Assembly: GCA_003511165.1 (NCBI GenBank)
Contig: DOJW01000007.1
Span: 179,364 to 243,363 of the forward strand
Direction: 5' to 3'
From: Candidatus Dependentiae bacterium
GTDB taxonomy: Bacteria; Babelota; Babeliae; Babelales; UBA12411
Length of the DNA: 64,000 nucleotides
Below the pieces are notes generated by a model. That model did not search any database, was not told the DNA's origin, and was given only the letters and a program-made list of their open reading frames with translations. Positions 25,342 to 34,990 of the stretch are shown piece by piece; the first letter of the stretch is position 1, and each line of letters starts with the position of its first letter. The position numbers and the translations under genes are program-made.

Positions 25342-26646
25342 TTAAAAATTAAATGCTAAAACTCCACCAAAGGTACTTGCCATAATTGTTCGACGACCAA
25401 TAAGCGGATATTTATAGAACAAACTTAACTGAGGCTTAATTTTTGCATTTGGAAAATCTTTATAAAAATCATAACTTAAATTAAAAATCAGATTATGATA
25501 ATTCCACTCCATAAAACTTTGCGCAGTATTCGCAATATCTTGATTAAAATTCAAATCATGAACTTGCAAAGTATCTTCTCCATTTGTTCCATATTGATAA
25601 TTTAACTTAGCACTTAAACCATGGAAAAAATGTTCCGCACCAGCATACATGTTAAAAGTCCATTGATTGCCAAATGATCTTCTTACCATTCCTTTATTTA
25701 ATAACAAAAAATCTGTTTGATTGGAATCTGACTTTAATCGATAAACCTTTGTGATATCAAAAACTTTTATCATTTCCAAATCTACACCAAATCTAAATTT
25801 GTATTTGAATGATAAGTCTAGCGACGCAGCAATTGGGAATGCAAATGCTCCATCATTTCCAAGCGGCATACTAAAAGATTTGTTTACATCTATTTCTGGG
25901 CTTGTAGGCAAAATCAAACCTGTTCGAAAACCTAAGCGCACATTTTTTAATGTTGATTTATATTTAGGAAAATCATTGTACCAACGCAAAATTAATTCTA
26001 AATCACCAAACCCAGTTTTTGACCAGCTTCCAATATCTAAATCTCCAAGATTTTTAACAACAGTCGCAATGTCATTTGTCAAAACTCTTTTTACCTCTAA
26101 ATCTGCTGCATTATAACTTTTGGTTTGATCAATCCACTGAACATCTTTTATTTTTAAACTTCGAACTGGCAAATAAGCGGTAAAATCAAATTTTCCAGGT
26201 ATTGATTCGAAATCAAAATTAAATTGTGAATACAAAGAATAATCAATCCCTTCGAATTTTCCATTTACCTTAAAGCTTCCTCTGTTATTATCTGTATTTG
26301 GAGTTGTATACGCATCTTCTATACTGTTCTTTAGATTATAAATTGCGCTTCCTGGCTGAGCTTGAAGCAACATGGCAAGAGAAGATTGTTTGTCTTGGTA
26401 CAAAGAAAGCAGATTTACACTGTCTCTGTTATAATTTCTAGATTTTTTTGTAGAACCAAACTCTAAAGTGTTGCCAATTTTTACAATTTCTCTTTTATTT
26501 TTTCCTTTTATAGGCCAAGAAGTCATTCTAAAATTTGGATCATGCGGTTTTGTGAAATTTATAGGAGCATAAGCAAATGGGTTTAAATTTCCAAATAAAA
26601 AAAATATTCCAAAAATCTTTAAAATATATACTTTGTGCAATTTCAT
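25342..26646 (-). CDS. Outer-membrane beta-barrel protein, second copy of the module
   Basis: 434 residues. The ATG at 26646 follows AAGGG. A signal peptide covers about residues 1-25 (IFGIFFLFGNLNPFAYA). Amphipathic strands follow, and the protein ends GGVLAFNF with a terminal Phe, as in BamA-inserted barrels. It is homologous to the barrel at 8034-9350 (shared LPVRSLKIKDV, KTGFGDLELILRW and LILPTSPEI blocks in order). It is 36 bases downstream of the large secreted protein gene, so here the order is secreted protein then barrel, the reverse of the other locus. A terminator follows it. Confidence 0.8.
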   Translation of the reverse strand: MKLHKVYILKIFGIFFLFGNLNPFAYAPINFTKPHDPNFRMTSWPIKGKNKREIVKIGNTLEFGSTKKSRNYNRDSVNLLSLYQDKQSSLAMLLQAQPGSAIYNLKNSIEDAYTTPNTDNNRGSFKVNGKFEGIDYSLYSQFNFDFESIPGKFDFTAYLPVRSLKIKDVQWIDQTKSYNAADLEVKRVLTNDIATVVKNLGDLDIGSWSKTGFGDLELILRWYNDFPKYKSTLKNVRLGFRTGLILPTSPEIDVNKSFSMPLGNDGAFAFPIAASLDLSFKYKFRFGVDLEMIKVFDITKVYRLKSDSNQTDFLLLNKGMVRRSFGNQWTFNMYAGAEHFFHGLSAKLNYQYGTNGEDTLQVHDLNFNQDIANTAQSFMEWNYHNLIFNLSYDFYKDFPNAKIKPQLSLFYKYPLIGRRTIMASTFGGVLAFNF

Positions 26647-26681
26647 TAATAACCCTTTTATATAAAGTTTAATTCAAATTT

Positions 26682-29582
26682 TTATTCGTTAACTCTAACA
26701 CCAAAATCTCCAGGAACCATATATGAACCACAAGCACTATTTCTAGATGCTATTCCAACACTGTAAGCATCAGAAGGAACACCGACATCTATAGAAAATC
26801 CCCTACTGGTACCATAAGAAGTCATATTCAATTGGTGTTGCATAATTTTTACAAAATCTCTACTTCCAAAATTTTGAGAAAGTTCGTGAAACAAAAAAGA
26901 ACCATCCGTAAAAATATTTCCACGATAATTTCCAATCGACAAAAATTGTTTGAAATTCCCAGCTTCAACTATTTTTTGCACAGTCGAATAAGAAACGATA
27001 GCTGCGCCACTTGTATCTTGTACTTCAAATCTATAAATATCTGCCAATCTTCTTGAATAATCACAGACAAGCAAATATAAATTTCCACCTTGAGTAAATC
27101 CACCTTTTGTAGCAGAAAGAGGGAATAACTGTTTTGCAGAACTATATGAACTGCTATAACCACCAGAATAATCAAGTTTGATTTCTGTCCAATTTAAATC
27201 CGAAGCACTGACTCCAGTTTTTATATTTTTGCCATCACCAACGCGGAAAATTCCTTCACTTGTAGCAAGTAACCCTAATTTGGAAGAAACAATGAAATCA
27301 TTAAATGACGCATAACTTTTACCAGTTAAACCTACAGCTGTCGCAAGCAGAGTAACAGTTGGGCTTGGAGCTCCAACTGTCGAAAAATTAGCTGCATCTA
27401 AGGCTATTTTATATAAAGAATCAGCAGTCAAAATATATAAATTTGTATCATCACAAATAACAGTACGAACACGAGAAAAATTTCCAATTTCTTTAAACGA
27501 CATAGTTGATGTAATTCCAACAAAACCTCGTTGTAAACCTGTAGCTGTATCCCAACCATTTCCATTAACTTCGCTTAAAACAGCAACTCCATTATAACCA
27601 CTAACAAATAGCCATCCATTATTTGTACCGCCCGCTAAAACATTTCTGGAAATTTCAACTTTTGATATTGGACCTAAATTTGTCAAATCACCACCAGCAA
27701 TGGCCATTACTTTGCTATTTGCATCACCATCAACCGCATATCCGTTAGTTGATCTAAGTAAACCTGTTGTAAAATCTCCCGAATTTGGTAAAAAAGCACC
27801 GGCTACATTTCTGCCAGTTTCAACCAAAAGCAATTTCTGATATCCACTAACAGCAAGAAATGATAATCCATTTGCTCCAGATTTAAAAGTTGGGCTATTT
27901 TCATCAAAATTAAATATTTCAGATACGCCACCAAATGCAATATTAAATTCGTTAGACATCAAAGAAACAAAACCATTAGAACCATCGGCTGTTGATCCAC
28001 CTAAAATTCCGTCGCCTTGTCCGCTTCCCCATTGAGTTACATTCATCGAATTTGCTCCAGCAGTATCAACTGATAAATAAGCAAACAAAGAAGAAGTTGG
28101 ATCTATAACAGCTGTAACAATTTTTTGCGAACTGCCACAAACTCTTTGCCATGGCGTCCATTTTGCAATAACACCATCTTTGTTAAATATCGCACTACTA
28201 TAAAAAATTCCTTGCTTTGAAGGTTCATCTACCGCTGCGCTATCTCCAGTTAAGCAAACATAAACAGAATCCCCAAAAGTAAACATATCACCGATTGCAA
28301 CATTTGCAGCAATTGGCAAATCACCCGCCCCAACAATAGCCGCTGCATCCGTAGCTCTTGTCATTTCAGCTGCAGTTGAAACCACTTTTGTTAAATCATT
28401 TTTATTTGCGATCTTATTGTTGACCATTGGCAAAGCAAAAACTTTATTTTTTGCGAGAGCTGTTGGTGCTGCAGTCGTATCAATCACACCACCATTAACA
28501 ATCATGTAACGTTTGCTTGTACTCGTTTTTAATATTTTAAGTTTATAAATAGCAGACCAAATTTCATTTGCAGAATTAGTATAAAAACCAACAATTTCAT
28601 TATTTGCATTTAATGTAAAATTTGAAGAATTTGAAGTAACAACAGGTTCCAAAGTTAATTTATAAGGATTTTCCAAAGTTGCATCTGTCGAAAAATAAGC
28701 CGATATCACGGAAATCGCACCACCAACAGAAGCCGAATTGCTTCTCTTTGCTTTCAATGCAATAAATAAATTTTTTGTTTCGCTATCCCATTGCATGGAA
28801 ACAATATTATCTAAAGCCGCATCTTGAGTTATCGCGATAAGATTATTCGTAGCTCCTAATCCTATACCGATAGCTTTATTATTATTTTTTGTTCCAGCGA
28901 CAGCATCTGCAATATTTAAATAACCTTTATCAAGATAAAGAACTGCAATTCCACTATTTAAAGTACCAAAGCTGTTACCATTTGGAGCCACAGCTGCAAA
29001 AATAGTCCCTGATGCGGCGGCAATTGTTGCTATTTTACTTGAATCGTTTCCACCAGCATCTTTGATTTTTACTTTGTTTGTACGAACTGTATCTTTTGCC
29101 TCGATCAGACAAATTTTTTGAGTATCTCCCAAAATCTCATCTGTTGTATCTTGATCAATAACAACAATAGGCGCATCACCCAAAACTAAATAATCAATTG
29201 ATTTGCCATAAATCGGATTACTTTTTTTATCTTCAGTTTTAGGAGCAGAGGACATTTCTGAATCTTTTTTTATAGGCTTAAAAAAATTTACATATGCTTT
29301 TTCATCAACAAGAGGATTAATTTTTATTTCATATAGCTCTGTATCATCATTTTGCCTATAAGAAAAAATTGAAACAGCATTTTGCCCAATCAAAGAACTG
29401 TTGTTTTGCAAACTTACATTAGCGCCTAAATAGCCACTAAAACCACCTGCCCAAGAAGATGATAATAAACAAGGTCCAGCGGCAACATTAGTTGCATTAC
29501 TCAATGCACCTTTAATTGTTTGAAAAGAAAGAAGCGAACAAATCGATAAATAAAACAAAAATTTTTTCATATTTAATCCCAT
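26682..29582 (-). CDS. Large secreted, probably beta-propeller, surface protein, second copy, 966 aa
   Basis: I chose the ATG at 29582 because GAGG lies seven bases ahead of it. ATGs at 29612 (no ribosome site) and 29570 are alternatives; all feed the same signal peptide (FLFYLSICSLLSFQTIKG). The mature protein is poor in charged clusters and rich in Ala, Gly, Ser, Asn and Thr. Many repeated short strands resemble blades (for example GWLFVSGYNGVAVLSEVNG and TVICDDTNLYILTADSLYKI). It is homologous to the 900-aa protein at 9394. Residues 115-150 form an acidic/Lys-rich insertion absent from that protein. It is co-directional with the barrel gene downstream, suggesting that the pair works together on the cell surface. 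Confidence 0.75.
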   Translation of the reverse strand: MGLNMKKFLFYLSICSLLSFQTIKGALSNATNVAAGPCLLSSSWAGGFSGYLGANVSLQNNSSLIGQNAVSIFSYRQNDDTELYEIKINPLVDEKAYVNFFKPIKKDSEMSSAPKTEDKKSNPIYGKSIDYLVLGDAPIVVIDQDTTDEILGDTQKICLIEAKDTVRTNKVKIKDAGGNDSSKIATIAAASGTIFAAVAPNGNSFGTLNSGIAVLYLDKGYLNIADAVAGTKNNNKAIGIGLGATNNLIAITQDAALDNIVSMQWDSETKNLFIALKAKRSNSASVGGAISVISAYFSTDATLENPYKLTLEPVVTSNSSNFTLNANNEIVGFYTNSANEIWSAIYKLKILKTSTSKRYMIVNGGVIDTTAAPTALAKNKVFALPMVNNKIANKNDLTKVVSTAAEMTRATDAAAIVGAGDLPIAANVAIGDMFTFGDSVYVCLTGDSAAVDEPSKQGIFYSSAIFNKDGVIAKWTPWQRVCGSSQKIVTAVIDPTSSLFAYLSVDTAGANSMNVTQWGSGQGDGILGGSTADGSNGFVSLMSNEFNIAFGGVSEIFNFDENSPTFKSGANGLSFLAVSGYQKLLLVETGRNVAGAFLPNSGDFTTGLLRSTNGYAVDGDANSKVMAIAGGDLTNLGPISKVEISRNVLAGGTNNGWLFVSGYNGVAVLSEVNGNGWDTATGLQRGFVGITSTMSFKEIGNFSRVRTVICDDTNLYILTADSLYKIALDAANFSTVGAPSPTVTLLATAVGLTGKSYASFNDFIVSSKLGLLATSEGIFRVGDGKNIKTGVSASDLNWTEIKLDYSGGYSSSYSSAKQLFPLSATKGGFTQGGNLYLLVCDYSRRLADIYRFEVQDTSGAAIVSYSTVQKIVEAGNFKQFLSIGNYRGNIFTDGSFLFHELSQNFGSRDFVKIMQHQLNMTSYGTSRGFSIDVGVPSDAYSVGIASRNSACGSYMVPGDFGVRVNE

Positions 29583-29654
29583 GTCATTACCTCGCCTAAA
29601 ACAAAAAATCATCTAGATATTTTAAAAGGATTTTAAAAAATATGAAAGCTCAAT

Positions 29655-31226
29655 TTATCGATCTAAGAAGTAAATCTTTAGTCCAAATTGTTTTCTTGTA
29701 AAAAATAGGAATAAAAGAGTTGCACCACAAAGTGGAGAAACAATTACCCAGTAACCAATTCGGTAATAAAAAAATGAATAAAAAGAGGTTTTGGAAATAA
29801 AATAAAAAATTGCTAAATAAAATATATAAAAAAGAGAAAACCCAACACTAAGTTGAAATAAACATTTTGAGGCAAAAGATCCAAGACGACCAATATGAAG
29901 TGAAGCGTTATGTTTTCGATGTAAATATAAAAAAGATAAAATAGATGTTGTAATACCCGATAAAACAGTTGAAAAAGCAATACCATAAATCGCAAATTTA
30001 CCAAAATAAAAATAACTAAGCATATTAAAACAAAAGCTCAATATAGTTGAAATAATTCCAATTAGAGTAGGTGTCCATGTATCATGAAATGCATAAAATA
30101 CATTGGTTAAAACCTTATTCCATGACAAAAATATTATTGCACAAGCAAAAATAGTTAAAATCCACGAAGCTTTCAAAATTTGTGCATTCGTTGCCGATCC
30201 TGCAAGCATTAAAGTCGAAAATATTTTTTCAGAAACAAATATCAAAAACAAAGAAGAAGGCAGCGATATCCAAAAGTTAAACTTGGTCGCTTCCAAAAGA
30301 TAAAAACTAAGCCTGCTAGGTGCATAAAGAATTGTACGCGTAAGATGCGAAAGCAAAACGGTAGCAAAACCTATTGCAAAAATACCAAGCGGAATTCGCA
30401 TAAATGAATAACCATAAGTAATTATAGAAATCGAACCTTTTTCAAAATAAGAAGCAAAACCTGTATCAATCCAAATACTAATTTCTATAACACTTGTCGC
30501 AAACAAACAGTTTCCAAATTTGCTGATAGCTTTTTTAAAATTGACCATGGAATTCGCATCATATTTTTGAAAACTAAAATCAAATCTAAAATAAACAAGC
30601 AAATAACATAAAAACTGTAATATTCCACCAATCACAATACCTATACAGTAAACAATAACCGGAAGTTTAAATAAAAAACAAAGAGCAATCGAAAGTAAAA
30701 ATGTGATATTTAAAATAATCGGTGCAAAAGCTATCATAAAAAAATGATTTGAAGCTTGAAGAGCTGCAGAAAGAAGCGCACTTGCAGAAATAAAAAGTAT
30801 GAAAGGAAACAACACTCTCACGAAAGGAACCGCATAAGAAATCTGCTCCTCCGAAAATCCTGATGCGAGTAAACCAATAATCAAGCGAGGACAAGTCACA
30901 ACAAAAATAGTAAACAAAAGCAGAATAGCTTGAAAAAATAGCATCGAAATTGAAATTAACCTTGAAGCATCTTCTTTTCCATCTTGTTTTACAATTTTTA
31001 CAAAAGAAGGAACAAATGCAGAAGAAAGAGCTCCTTCGGCAAAAACTTTTCGTAAAGTGTTTGGAATTCGCAAAGCTACCAAAAAAGCATCGGAGATCGC
31101 ACCAAAACCCAAAAGTCTAATCTGAAGCAAATCTCGAATCATGCCTAAAAGGCGGCTAATTAAAGTTAAACTTCCAAATTGAAGGGTTTTCTGCACTATA
31201 GATTTTTTGGTCATTTTATCATTCAT
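29655..31226 (-). CDS. murJ: Lipid II flippase MurJ (MviN family)
   Basis: 523 residues with about 14 membrane helices, the usual size. MurJ flips lipid-linked peptidoglycan precursor across the inner membrane. The N-terminal helix pattern TLISRLLGMIRDLL, ISDAFLVALRIPNTLRKVFAEGALSSAFVP is the family's best conserved part and includes the conserved basic residues lining the cavity. Start: ATG 31226, with a GTG one codon before and another ATG at 31211. It lies 26 bases behind a small acidic exported protein gene and the lolD-like gene, probably one transcript. Its presence implies that this organism makes peptidoglycan. Confidence 0.95.
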   Translation of the reverse strand: MNDKMTKKSIVQKTLQFGSLTLISRLLGMIRDLLQIRLLGFGAISDAFLVALRIPNTLRKVFAEGALSSAFVPSFVKIVKQDGKEDASRLISISMLFFQAILLLFTIFVVTCPRLIIGLLASGFSEEQISYAVPFVRVLFPFILFISASALLSAALQASNHFFMIAFAPIILNITFLLSIALCFLFKLPVIVYCIGIVIGGILQFLCYLLVYFRFDFSFQKYDANSMVNFKKAISKFGNCLFATSVIEISIWIDTGFASYFEKGSISIITYGYSFMRIPLGIFAIGFATVLLSHLTRTILYAPSRLSFYLLEATKFNFWISLPSSLFLIFVSEKIFSTLMLAGSATNAQILKASWILTIFACAIIFLSWNKVLTNVFYAFHDTWTPTLIGIISTILSFCFNMLSYFYFGKFAIYGIAFSTVLSGITTSILSFLYLHRKHNASLHIGRLGSFASKCLFQLSVGFSLFYIFYLAIFYFISKTSFYSFFYYRIGYWVIVSPLCGATLLFLFFTRKQFGLKIYFLDR

Positions 31227-31252
31227 CACAATACTCTGCTTACAAGTTAAAA

Positions 31253-31609
31253 TTAAACGTCAAAATTTTCTTTTTCTAAAAAACTTAAATCTTCTTCATC
31301 TAATCTAAAGTCATCATCATCAAGAAGATTTTCATCTTTTAAAAAATCAACTTCTTCTTCATTTTCTTTTACTTCTTTTACCTCTTGCTTTTTTACTTCC
31401 TCCTTTTTTATCGTTTCTTTTGGCGAGGAAGTAACATTTTCTTCAGCTTTTTTAACTTCTTGCAATTTTGGCTCGGGTAAAACATCTGTTTTTTCTGAAA
31501 TAATAGAAGTTGCAGCAGTCGCCCCAGTCGAATCAAAATTTTCAGCAGCTTTTGCAAAAGTTAAAGAAGCACAAAATAAACAACCTAAAAATATTAAAAT
31601 CTTTTCCAT
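31253..31609 (-). CDS. Small acidic exported protein, 118 aa
   Basis: The open frame begins farther upstream, overlapping the lolD-like gene. The ATG at 31609 is the real start: GAGGG lies just ahead, and it opens with a clean signal peptide (IFLGCLFCASLTFAKA, cut after AKA). After that the protein is unstructured, with Lys/Glu-rich repeats (KKEEVKKQEVKEVKENEEE) and then an Asp/Glu-rich end (LLDDDDFRLDEEDLSFLE). No family is recognised. It sits between lolD-like and murJ. The acidic tail could bind cations or a basic partner in the periplasm, but this is a guess. Confidence 0.65.
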   Translation of the reverse strand: MEKILIFLGCLFCASLTFAKAAENFDSTGATAATSIISEKTDVLPEPKLQEVKKAEENVTSSPKETIKKEEVKKQEVKEVKENEEEVDFLKDENLLDDDDFRLDEEDLSFLEKENFDV

Positions 31610-31670
31610 AAAAATCCCTCTAATTTTGAATTTAAAAAGATCGAAAACAGCTAATATTATTCGCCTTTTT

Positions 31671-32357
31671 TTACTTTTTTGCAACAGACAAAACGCCCTC
31701 ATGCAACTTAAAAATTGTATCCATGCGATCATACACATCCGGATCATGCGAACAAATTATTATCCCAAGACCCCACTCGTGCTGGCACTTCAAAAATAAA
31801 TCCACCATTTTTGCAGCATTACGAGCATCTAAATTACCCGTAGGCTCATCCGCCAAAATAAATTTTGGTTTATTAAATAACGCACGCAAAGCAGAAACTC
31901 TTTGAAGCTCTCCACCCGAAAGTTCAAATGGATATTTTTTTTCTACATTTTCAAGCTGCATAAAACTTAAAAGCTCTTTTGCTCTTTGTTTGCAAAAGTT
32001 TCTATTTTCACCAAAAATCAAACCTGGAACCATTAAATTTTCAAGAACAGAAAACTCATTAATTAAATAATGAAATTGAAAAACAAAACCAATCTCTTTG
32101 TTTAAAAAACTCTCTTTACGTTTTTGTGAAAAACTCTTTATATTTTCTTCATCAAAAAACAGATCTCCTGCTGTCGGAGTATCAAGTCCTCCCAGAATAT
32201 GTAAGAAAGTAGATTTGCCGCTACCAGAAACTCCAGTTAAAGCATAACTTTTACCCTGCTCAAAATCAGCCGTAACGCCTCTTAAAACAAGCTGCTTCTG
32301 ATCATCTTGGCTGTAAAACTTTTCAATACCCTTGGCAGACAAAATAGAAGAAGTCAT
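31671..32357 (-). CDS. lolD: ABC transporter ATPase of the LolD type
   Basis: 228 residues from ATG 32357, which has AGGAGA five bases ahead. Walker A GVSGSGKST, Q-loop in GFVFQFHYLI, signature FELSGGELQR, Walker B FILADEPTGN and H-loop SHD are all intact, and the DEPTGNLDA wording and length are those of the LolD/MacB/FtsE branch. LolD powers release of lipoproteins from the inner membrane to the LolA carrier. No LolC/LolE membrane partner is nearby, so the substrate is uncertain. The symbol rests on the close match in sequence style. It leads the small acidic protein gene and murJ. Confidence 0.75.
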   Translation of the reverse strand: MTSSILSAKGIEKFYSQDDQKQLVLRGVTADFEQGKSYALTGVSGSGKSTFLHILGGLDTPTAGDLFFDEENIKSFSQKRKESFLNKEIGFVFQFHYLINEFSVLENLMVPGLIFGENRNFCKQRAKELLSFMQLENVEKKYPFELSGGELQRVSALRALFNKPKFILADEPTGNLDARNAAKMVDLFLKCQHEWGLGIIICSHDPDVYDRMDTIFKLHEGVLSVAKK

Positions 32358-32565
32358 TTTTCTCCTAAACAATTTATTTCTAAATGCAAAATTATTATAA
32401 ACAAATTATAAAGTAGCATTTCATGAAGCTTTTTAAAATGTCAAGAGTAAATTAATGGAATATAAAAGATTTTGAGCGCTATTTTTTTCAGGAGTTGTTT
32501 TAACTAGTTCCTTTCAAATAAAATTAAAAAAAGAGAGAAACTCAAAAACACACAAGGGGGGGAAA

Positions 32566-34920
32566 ATGGAAGAAACAAAAAAACAAAATATGGAAAAAAT
32601 ACCTGATAAACTTCCGGTTATACCAACGATGGATGTGGTAGTTTTTCCACATATGATAGTACCGCTTCTGGTACTCGACGAACAAATAATCAAAGGAATC
32701 GAAGAATCATTAGAAAATTCTAAAAAAGTAATTTTGCTCGCAACACGCGAACAAGCTGACGGTTACCAAGGACCAATAGGCGTCCAAGATTTACATGAAA
32801 TTGGAACTGTAGCTTCTATTATGAGACTTGTAAAACTTCCCGAAGGTGGCATAAAAATTTTAGTACAAGGTATCGTAAGAGCTGAAGTCAAAGAAATATT
32901 AACAGATGAAGAAATTTTGTTCGTAAAGTTAAAACCAATTTATCTAGAAACCAAGGCCGAAGATGCTAACAAAACCGAAGCTCAAATGAAAAACATCACT
33001 TCTTTAATTGAGCAAATGAGCAACAGCGGTAAAATATTCGGACCAGATTCACAAATAATAATTTCACAAATGAAAGATCCTGAAAAGATTATAGATTTTA
33101 CACTATCTCATCTGAACTTGGATACCAGCGCATCTCAAGATCTTTTAGAAGAAAAAAATTTATCAAATCTTTTAGAAAAAATTTATTTGGAATTAACCAA
33201 AAAACTTGAAATTTCAAAAGTCCAAGAAAAAATTCAGTTAAATGCTCGCGATTCTATAAACAAATCACAAAGAGAATATTATCTACGGGAACAACTAAAA
33301 GCAATCCAAAAAGAGCTCGGGGATGACGTTGATTCTGATCTTGAAATAATCAAAAAACGATTAGAAGAAACCCCTCTTTCACAAGAAGCATACAGCGAAG
33401 CATATAAACAATTTAAAAGACTTGAAAAAATACCACCTGACTCGATGGAATATACGGTTCTTAGAAATTATTTAGATTGGGTCGTTTCTCTTCCTTGGGG
33501 TATTTATACAAAAGATAATCTAAATATTATAAATGCCAAAAAAATATTAGATGATGATCACCATGGTCTAGAAGAAATAAAAGACAGAATTTTAGATTTT
33601 CTATCGGTAAAAAGCTTAAAAGAAGACTGTCATACTCCTATACTTTGCCTTGCAGGGCCTCCGGGCGTAGGTAAAACATCGCTTGGACAATCGATTGCAA
33701 AAAGTATCGGTCGTAAATTCTGCAGGCTTTCAGTTGGTGGGGTTCATGATGAATCTGAAATTCGTGGTCATAGAAGAACTTATGTCGGATCTATGCCAGG
33801 ACGATTTATTCAAGCTATAAAAAAAGCTGGAAGCAGTAATCCTTTAATAATGATCGATGAAATAGACAAAATTGGAAATGATTACAAAGGAGATCCATCG
33901 TCTGCGTTACTTGAGGTTTTAGACCCAGAGCAAAACAACACGTTTTATGATAACTATCTTGGCTTATCTTACGATCTTTCAAAAGTTATGTTCATCACAA
34001 CAGCAAACGATTTGTCCACTATCCCTGCACCGCTAAGAGATCGAATGGAAATAATCGAATTATCTGGTTATACACACAATGAAAAAATTGAAATTGCAAA
34101 AAAACATTTAGTTAAAAAATCAATAAAAAATTATGGCCTCGAAGAAAAACATTTAAAAATAGATAACGACACTATTGATCAGATAGTTTTAAACTATACA
34201 AGAGAAGCGGGCGTTCGCCAGCTTGAGCGACTTATCCAAAAATTATGTGCTAAATTTGCAAGATCTATCATAGAAGAAAATAAACCATTAAATTTCACAC
34301 CTAAAAATCTTGCTAAGTTTTTGGGCAATCCGCTAATTCACCATCACAACAATAGTCACAAAAATAGAATCGGAGTTTCTAACGGACTTGCATGGACACC
34401 TTATGGTGGAGAAGTACTTCAAGTCGAAACGCAGCTCATGCCAGGAAGCGGAAAATTAATTTTGACAGGACAACTTGGAGATGTGATGAAGGAATCTGCA
34501 CAAGCAGCTCTAACATATGCAAGAGCTCATGCCGACAACTTTGAAATAGCTCGAAAATCTTTCACCGAGTTTGACCTTCACATTCATCTACCTGCTGGGG
34601 CTATACCAAAAGATGGACCTTCCGCCGGAATAACATTGCTTTCTGCTATTCTTTCTGCATTAACATGCAGGCCAATAAATGGTGATTTCGCAATGACAGG
34701 CGAACTAAATCTCCAAGGTGAAGTTTTGCCAATCGGCGGATTAAAAGAAAAAATATTAGCAGCTAAACAAGAAGGAATGAAATATATCATTATTCCTAAA
34801 TCAAATGCTATTGATCTAGAAAAACTAGGCGAAGCAAAGAAAGGGATAAATATTATTTTAGTAGATAATGTCTCCGAAGTTTTAGATAAGGTTTTAATGC
34901 CTAAATCTATAATTGCTTAA
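32566..34920 (+). CDS. lon: ATP-dependent protease Lon
   Basis: 784 residues, typical of LonA. Lon unfolds and degrades damaged and regulatory proteins in the cytoplasm. The substrate-binding N-domain (about 15-205) opens LPVIPTMDVVVFPHMIVPL. A long helical linker follows. The AAA+ module has Walker A GPPGVGKT at 364-371 and Walker B PLIMIDEIDKIG. The protease domain holds the catalytic dyad Ser686 in DGPSAGI and Lys729 in GGLKEKIL. A strong AAGGGGGG ribosome site precedes the ATG. It is a single-gene unit with its own terminator. Confidence 0.98.
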   Translation: MEETKKQNMEKIPDKLPVIPTMDVVVFPHMIVPLLVLDEQIIKGIEESLENSKKVILLATREQADGYQGPIGVQDLHEIGTVASIMRLVKLPEGGIKILVQGIVRAEVKEILTDEEILFVKLKPIYLETKAEDANKTEAQMKNITSLIEQMSNSGKIFGPDSQIIISQMKDPEKIIDFTLSHLNLDTSASQDLLEEKNLSNLLEKIYLELTKKLEISKVQEKIQLNARDSINKSQREYYLREQLKAIQKELGDDVDSDLEIIKKRLEETPLSQEAYSEAYKQFKRLEKIPPDSMEYTVLRNYLDWVVSLPWGIYTKDNLNIINAKKILDDDHHGLEEIKDRILDFLSVKSLKEDCHTPILCLAGPPGVGKTSLGQSIAKSIGRKFCRLSVGGVHDESEIRGHRRTYVGSMPGRFIQAIKKAGSSNPLIMIDEIDKIGNDYKGDPSSALLEVLDPEQNNTFYDNYLGLSYDLSKVMFITTANDLSTIPAPLRDRMEIIELSGYTHNEKIEIAKKHLVKKSIKNYGLEEKHLKIDNDTIDQIVLNYTREAGVRQLERLIQKLCAKFARSIIEENKPLNFTPKNLAKFLGNPLIHHHNNSHKNRIGVSNGLAWTPYGGEVLQVETQLMPGSGKLILTGQLGDVMKESAQAALTYARAHADNFEIARKSFTEFDLHIHLPAGAIPKDGPSAGITLLSAILSALTCRPINGDFAMTGELNLQGEVLPIGGLKEKILAAKQEGMKYIIIPKSNAIDLEKLGEAKKGINIILVDNVSEVLDKVLMPKSIIA

Positions 34921-34933
34921 GTAAAGTACAAAT

Positions 34934-34968
34934 AAAAAGAGGGTTGCATTTGGGCAACCCTCTTTTTT
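34934..34968. terminator. Bidirectional terminator between lon and the convergent exported gene
   Basis: Stem GAGGGTTGC/GCAACCCTC extended by A-T pairs, with T runs on both strands. Confidence 0.9.
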
Positions 34969-34990
34969 GTTTTAAAATCTTATTATTTAG

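Noticed and set aside
31610..31747. N-terminal extension of the small acidic protein overlapping the lolD-like gene
   Set aside because: The signal peptide and ribosome site mark 31609 as the start; the extension is the shadow of the upstream gene end.
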